A DNA stretch of 64,000 nucleotides from Flagellimonas sp. S3867 (lineage in GTDB: Bacteria; Bacteroidota; Bacteroidia; Flavobacteriales; Flavobacteriaceae): NCBI RefSeq assembly GCF_014698935.1, contig NZ_JACVMN010000002.1, forward strand, positions 1,169,287-1,233,286. Reading direction: 5' to 3'. A program made the translations under genes and the position numbers. Positions 62,459 through 64,000 of the stretch are shown here, one piece after another. Every line of letters begins with the position of its first letter. The first letter of the stretch is position 1. The notes beneath the pieces were generated by a model. That model had not been told where the DNA came from. It worked only from the letters and a program-made list of their open reading frames with translations, and did no database searches.

Positions 62459-64000
62459 ATGAAAAATACCCTTGTTAAAGCGTTTGTATTGCTATTGCTG
62501 GTGGTTATCCAGCTGTCCTGTGAAAATAGTCAACCCGATACTATGTTCACACAACTAGATTCTAATGCCACTGGTATTAATTTCATGAATAGGCTTCAAG
62601 AAACGGAGCAGTTCAATGTGTTGGAGTACGGTTATCTCTACAATGGAGGAGGCGTTGCCATTGGCGATATCAATAACGATGGGTTGTTGGATATTTATTT
62701 TACCGGCAATATGGTGGGGAGTCACCTTTATCTCAATCAAGGTAATTTTAAATTTAAGGAAATTGCAAAAAAGGCGGGAGTATTTGCTGAAGGATTATGG
62801 AATACCGGTACGGCCATGGCCGATGTAAATGCCGATGGACTATTGGACATTTATGTATGCCGGTCTGCTGCCAAGGATCCAAACAAGAGAAAGAACCTAC
62901 TATTTATCAACAACGGCGATTTAACTTTTACCGAGAAGTCCAGGGAGTTTGGTGTAGACGATTCAGGATATACCACACAAGCTTCATTTTTTGACTATGA
63001 TAACGATGGTGACCTGGATCTTTATGTATTGAACCATTCTACCCAAGAATATGCCGGATTTGATCGTATCACATACAAATTGAAAAATCGCAAGAACAGC
63101 GCATATTCCGATAAACTCTATAAAAACGAGAACGGATACTTTGAAGATGTGAGCGAAGAAGTTGGACTTATCTCTAATGTGCTAGGATTTGGATTGGGTA
63201 TCTCCGTTTCCGACCTGAACAATGATGGATGGTTGGACATGTATGTGTCCAATGACTACAACGAACAAGATTATCTCTATCTAAACAATCAAGATGGAAC
63301 GTTTACCGAAAGTTTGGAAAACTATTTGGGTCACACATCACTTTTTTCCATGGGAAGTGATATCGCTGACGTCAATAATGATGGCTATACCGATATCATC
63401 ACTTTGGATATGTTGCCCGAAGATAACTACAGGCAAAAAATGGTTTCCGGACCGGACAATTACGAGAAACATAGTCTTTTGGAGAAATCGGGTTTCCACA
63501 ATCAAACCATGCGGAACATGATGCAACTGAACAATCAGGGTAATTCATTCTCTGAGATAGGGCAGCTTTCAGGTATTTCAAATACCGATTGGAGCTGGGC
63601 CTCGTTGATTGCCGATTTTGACAATGATGGATATAAAGACGTCTACATTACCAATGGGTATAAACGTGACTATACCAATATGGACTTCATCAACTACGCG
63701 GTCCAAGAAAAATTGAATGAAAACAAGACCGGTCAGCGCACGGCTATTTCCGAACTATTGGAAAATATACCATCCGCAGTTGTGGAAAACTATATGTACC
63801 ACAACAATGGCGATTTGACCTTTGACAAAATGAACACTGAATGGGGATTGGACCAAAAATCACTTTCAAATGGTGCGGCATATGGCGATTTAGATAATGA
63901 TGGTGACCTTGACCTTATCGTGAACAATATTGATGAAAAAGCATTTGTATATAGAAATAACAGTGAACTGATCAAGAATAACAACTACCTGAAAATAAAA
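62459..64000 (+). CDS. FG-GAP/VCBS repeat lipoprotein with ASPIC/UnbV start (cut by right edge)
   Basis: ATG 62459 opens a frame that runs to the window end (514 codons), so the C-terminus is missing. A lipoprotein signal (VVIQLSCEN) and FG-GAP repeats with calcium-type motifs (GDINNDGLLDIYF, DYDNDGDLDLYV, DFDNDGYKDVYI) are clear. The last residues seen, NNYLKIK, match the start of an ASPIC/UnbV domain. It is a paralogue of the 6378-9716 protein, with the same order of motifs (for example GLLDIYVCRSA here and GLLDIYVCKSG there). It follows SusC, SusD and a terminator exactly as the first copy does. Confidence 0.88.
   Translation, partial: MKNTLVKAFVLLLLVVIQLSCENSQPDTMFTQLDSNATGINFMNRLQETEQFNVLEYGYLYNGGGVAIGDINNDGLLDIYFTGNMVGSHLYLNQGNFKFKEIAKKAGVFAEGLWNTGTAMADVNADGLLDIYVCRSAAKDPNKRKNLLFINNGDLTFTEKSREFGVDDSGYTTQASFFDYDNDGDLDLYVLNHSTQEYAGFDRITYKLKNRKNSAYSDKLYKNENGYFEDVSEEVGLISNVLGFGLGISVSDLNNDGWLDMYVSNDYNEQDYLYLNNQDGTFTESLENYLGHTSLFSMGSDIADVNNDGYTDIITLDMLPEDNYRQKMVSGPDNYEKHSLLEKSGFHNQTMRNMMQLNNQGNSFSEIGQLSGISNTDWSWASLIADFDNDGYKDVYITNGYKRDYTNMDFINYAVQEKLNENKTGQRTAISELLENIPSAVVENYMYHNNGDLTFDKMNTEWGLDQKSLSNGAAYGDLDNDGDLDLIVNNIDEKAFVYRNNSELIKNNNYLKIK

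Overview
This window comes from a Bacteroidota genome, most likely a marine-type member of the Flavobacteriaceae. The support is two SusC/SusD pairs, an ECF sigma/FecR regulator pair, an OmpA protein with thrombospondin type-3 repeats, a LamG/Ig-like surface protein typical of type IX secretion clients, FG-GAP/ASPIC lipoproteins, low GC content and mostly weak Shine-Dalgarno sites. I see no tRNA, rRNA, insertion sequence, integrase or CRISPR array. Every name rests on reading the protein sequences; no database search was run.

Region 1 (1-5436, minus strand): a giant secreted LamG/Ig-like protein running off the left edge, an OmpA-family outer membrane protein, and a structured 570-bp gap. Region 2 (5437-29535, minus strand): a 24-kb glycan-utilisation locus. 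In transcription order it reads GH92, Na+ symporter, GH130 phosphorylase, CBM9-like protein, GH92, GH92, GH29 fucosidase, GH92, SusC, SusD, terminator-like hairpin, FG-GAP/ASPIC lipoprotein and ROK kinase. Four GH92 alpha-mannosidases, an alpha-fucosidase and a GH130 resembling the Man-beta-1,4-GlcNAc phosphorylases point to N-glycan or other mannose-rich glycoprotein glycans. One GH92 has Gln where the other three have the catalytic-acid Glu, which suggests a mannose-1-phospho-mannose uncapping enzyme. A LytS-type kinase and LytTR regulator (29759-31557) diverge from this locus and are its probable controllers.

Region 3 (31714-39500, plus strand): a tight five-gene operon of planctomycete-style proteins: PSD1 cytochrome (DUF1549/DUF1553), DUF1501 Tat protein, NHL-type beta-propeller, a lipoprotein, and a DUF2231 membrane protein with a c-type haem motif. 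No established function is known to me; it looks like an exported redox system and is the best candidate here for an undescribed system.

Region 4 (39504-55065): a LacI-type repressor faces a 12-gene operon for myo-inositol and hexuronate catabolism. Inositol oxygenase (MIOX) makes glucuronate; UxaC, an SDR fructuronate reductase, UxuA, KdgK and KDPG aldolase carry it to pyruvate and glyceraldehyde-3-phosphate. An SSS symporter and a TRAP transporter (DctPQM) bring in substrate. The operon ends with a double DUF1080 lipoprotein and two Tat-exported Gfo/Idh/MocA oxidoreductases, a set matching the newly recognised 3-keto-glycoside route. A perfect 16-bp palindrome at the presumed transcription start is the likely LacI operator.

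Region 5 (55286-64000, plus strand): ECF sigma factor, FecR anti-sigma factor, SusC with an STN signalling domain, SusD, terminator, and an FG-GAP/ASPIC lipoprotein running off the right edge. It repeats the SusC-SusD-terminator-FG-GAP layout of region 2, but under trans-envelope sigma/anti-sigma control.
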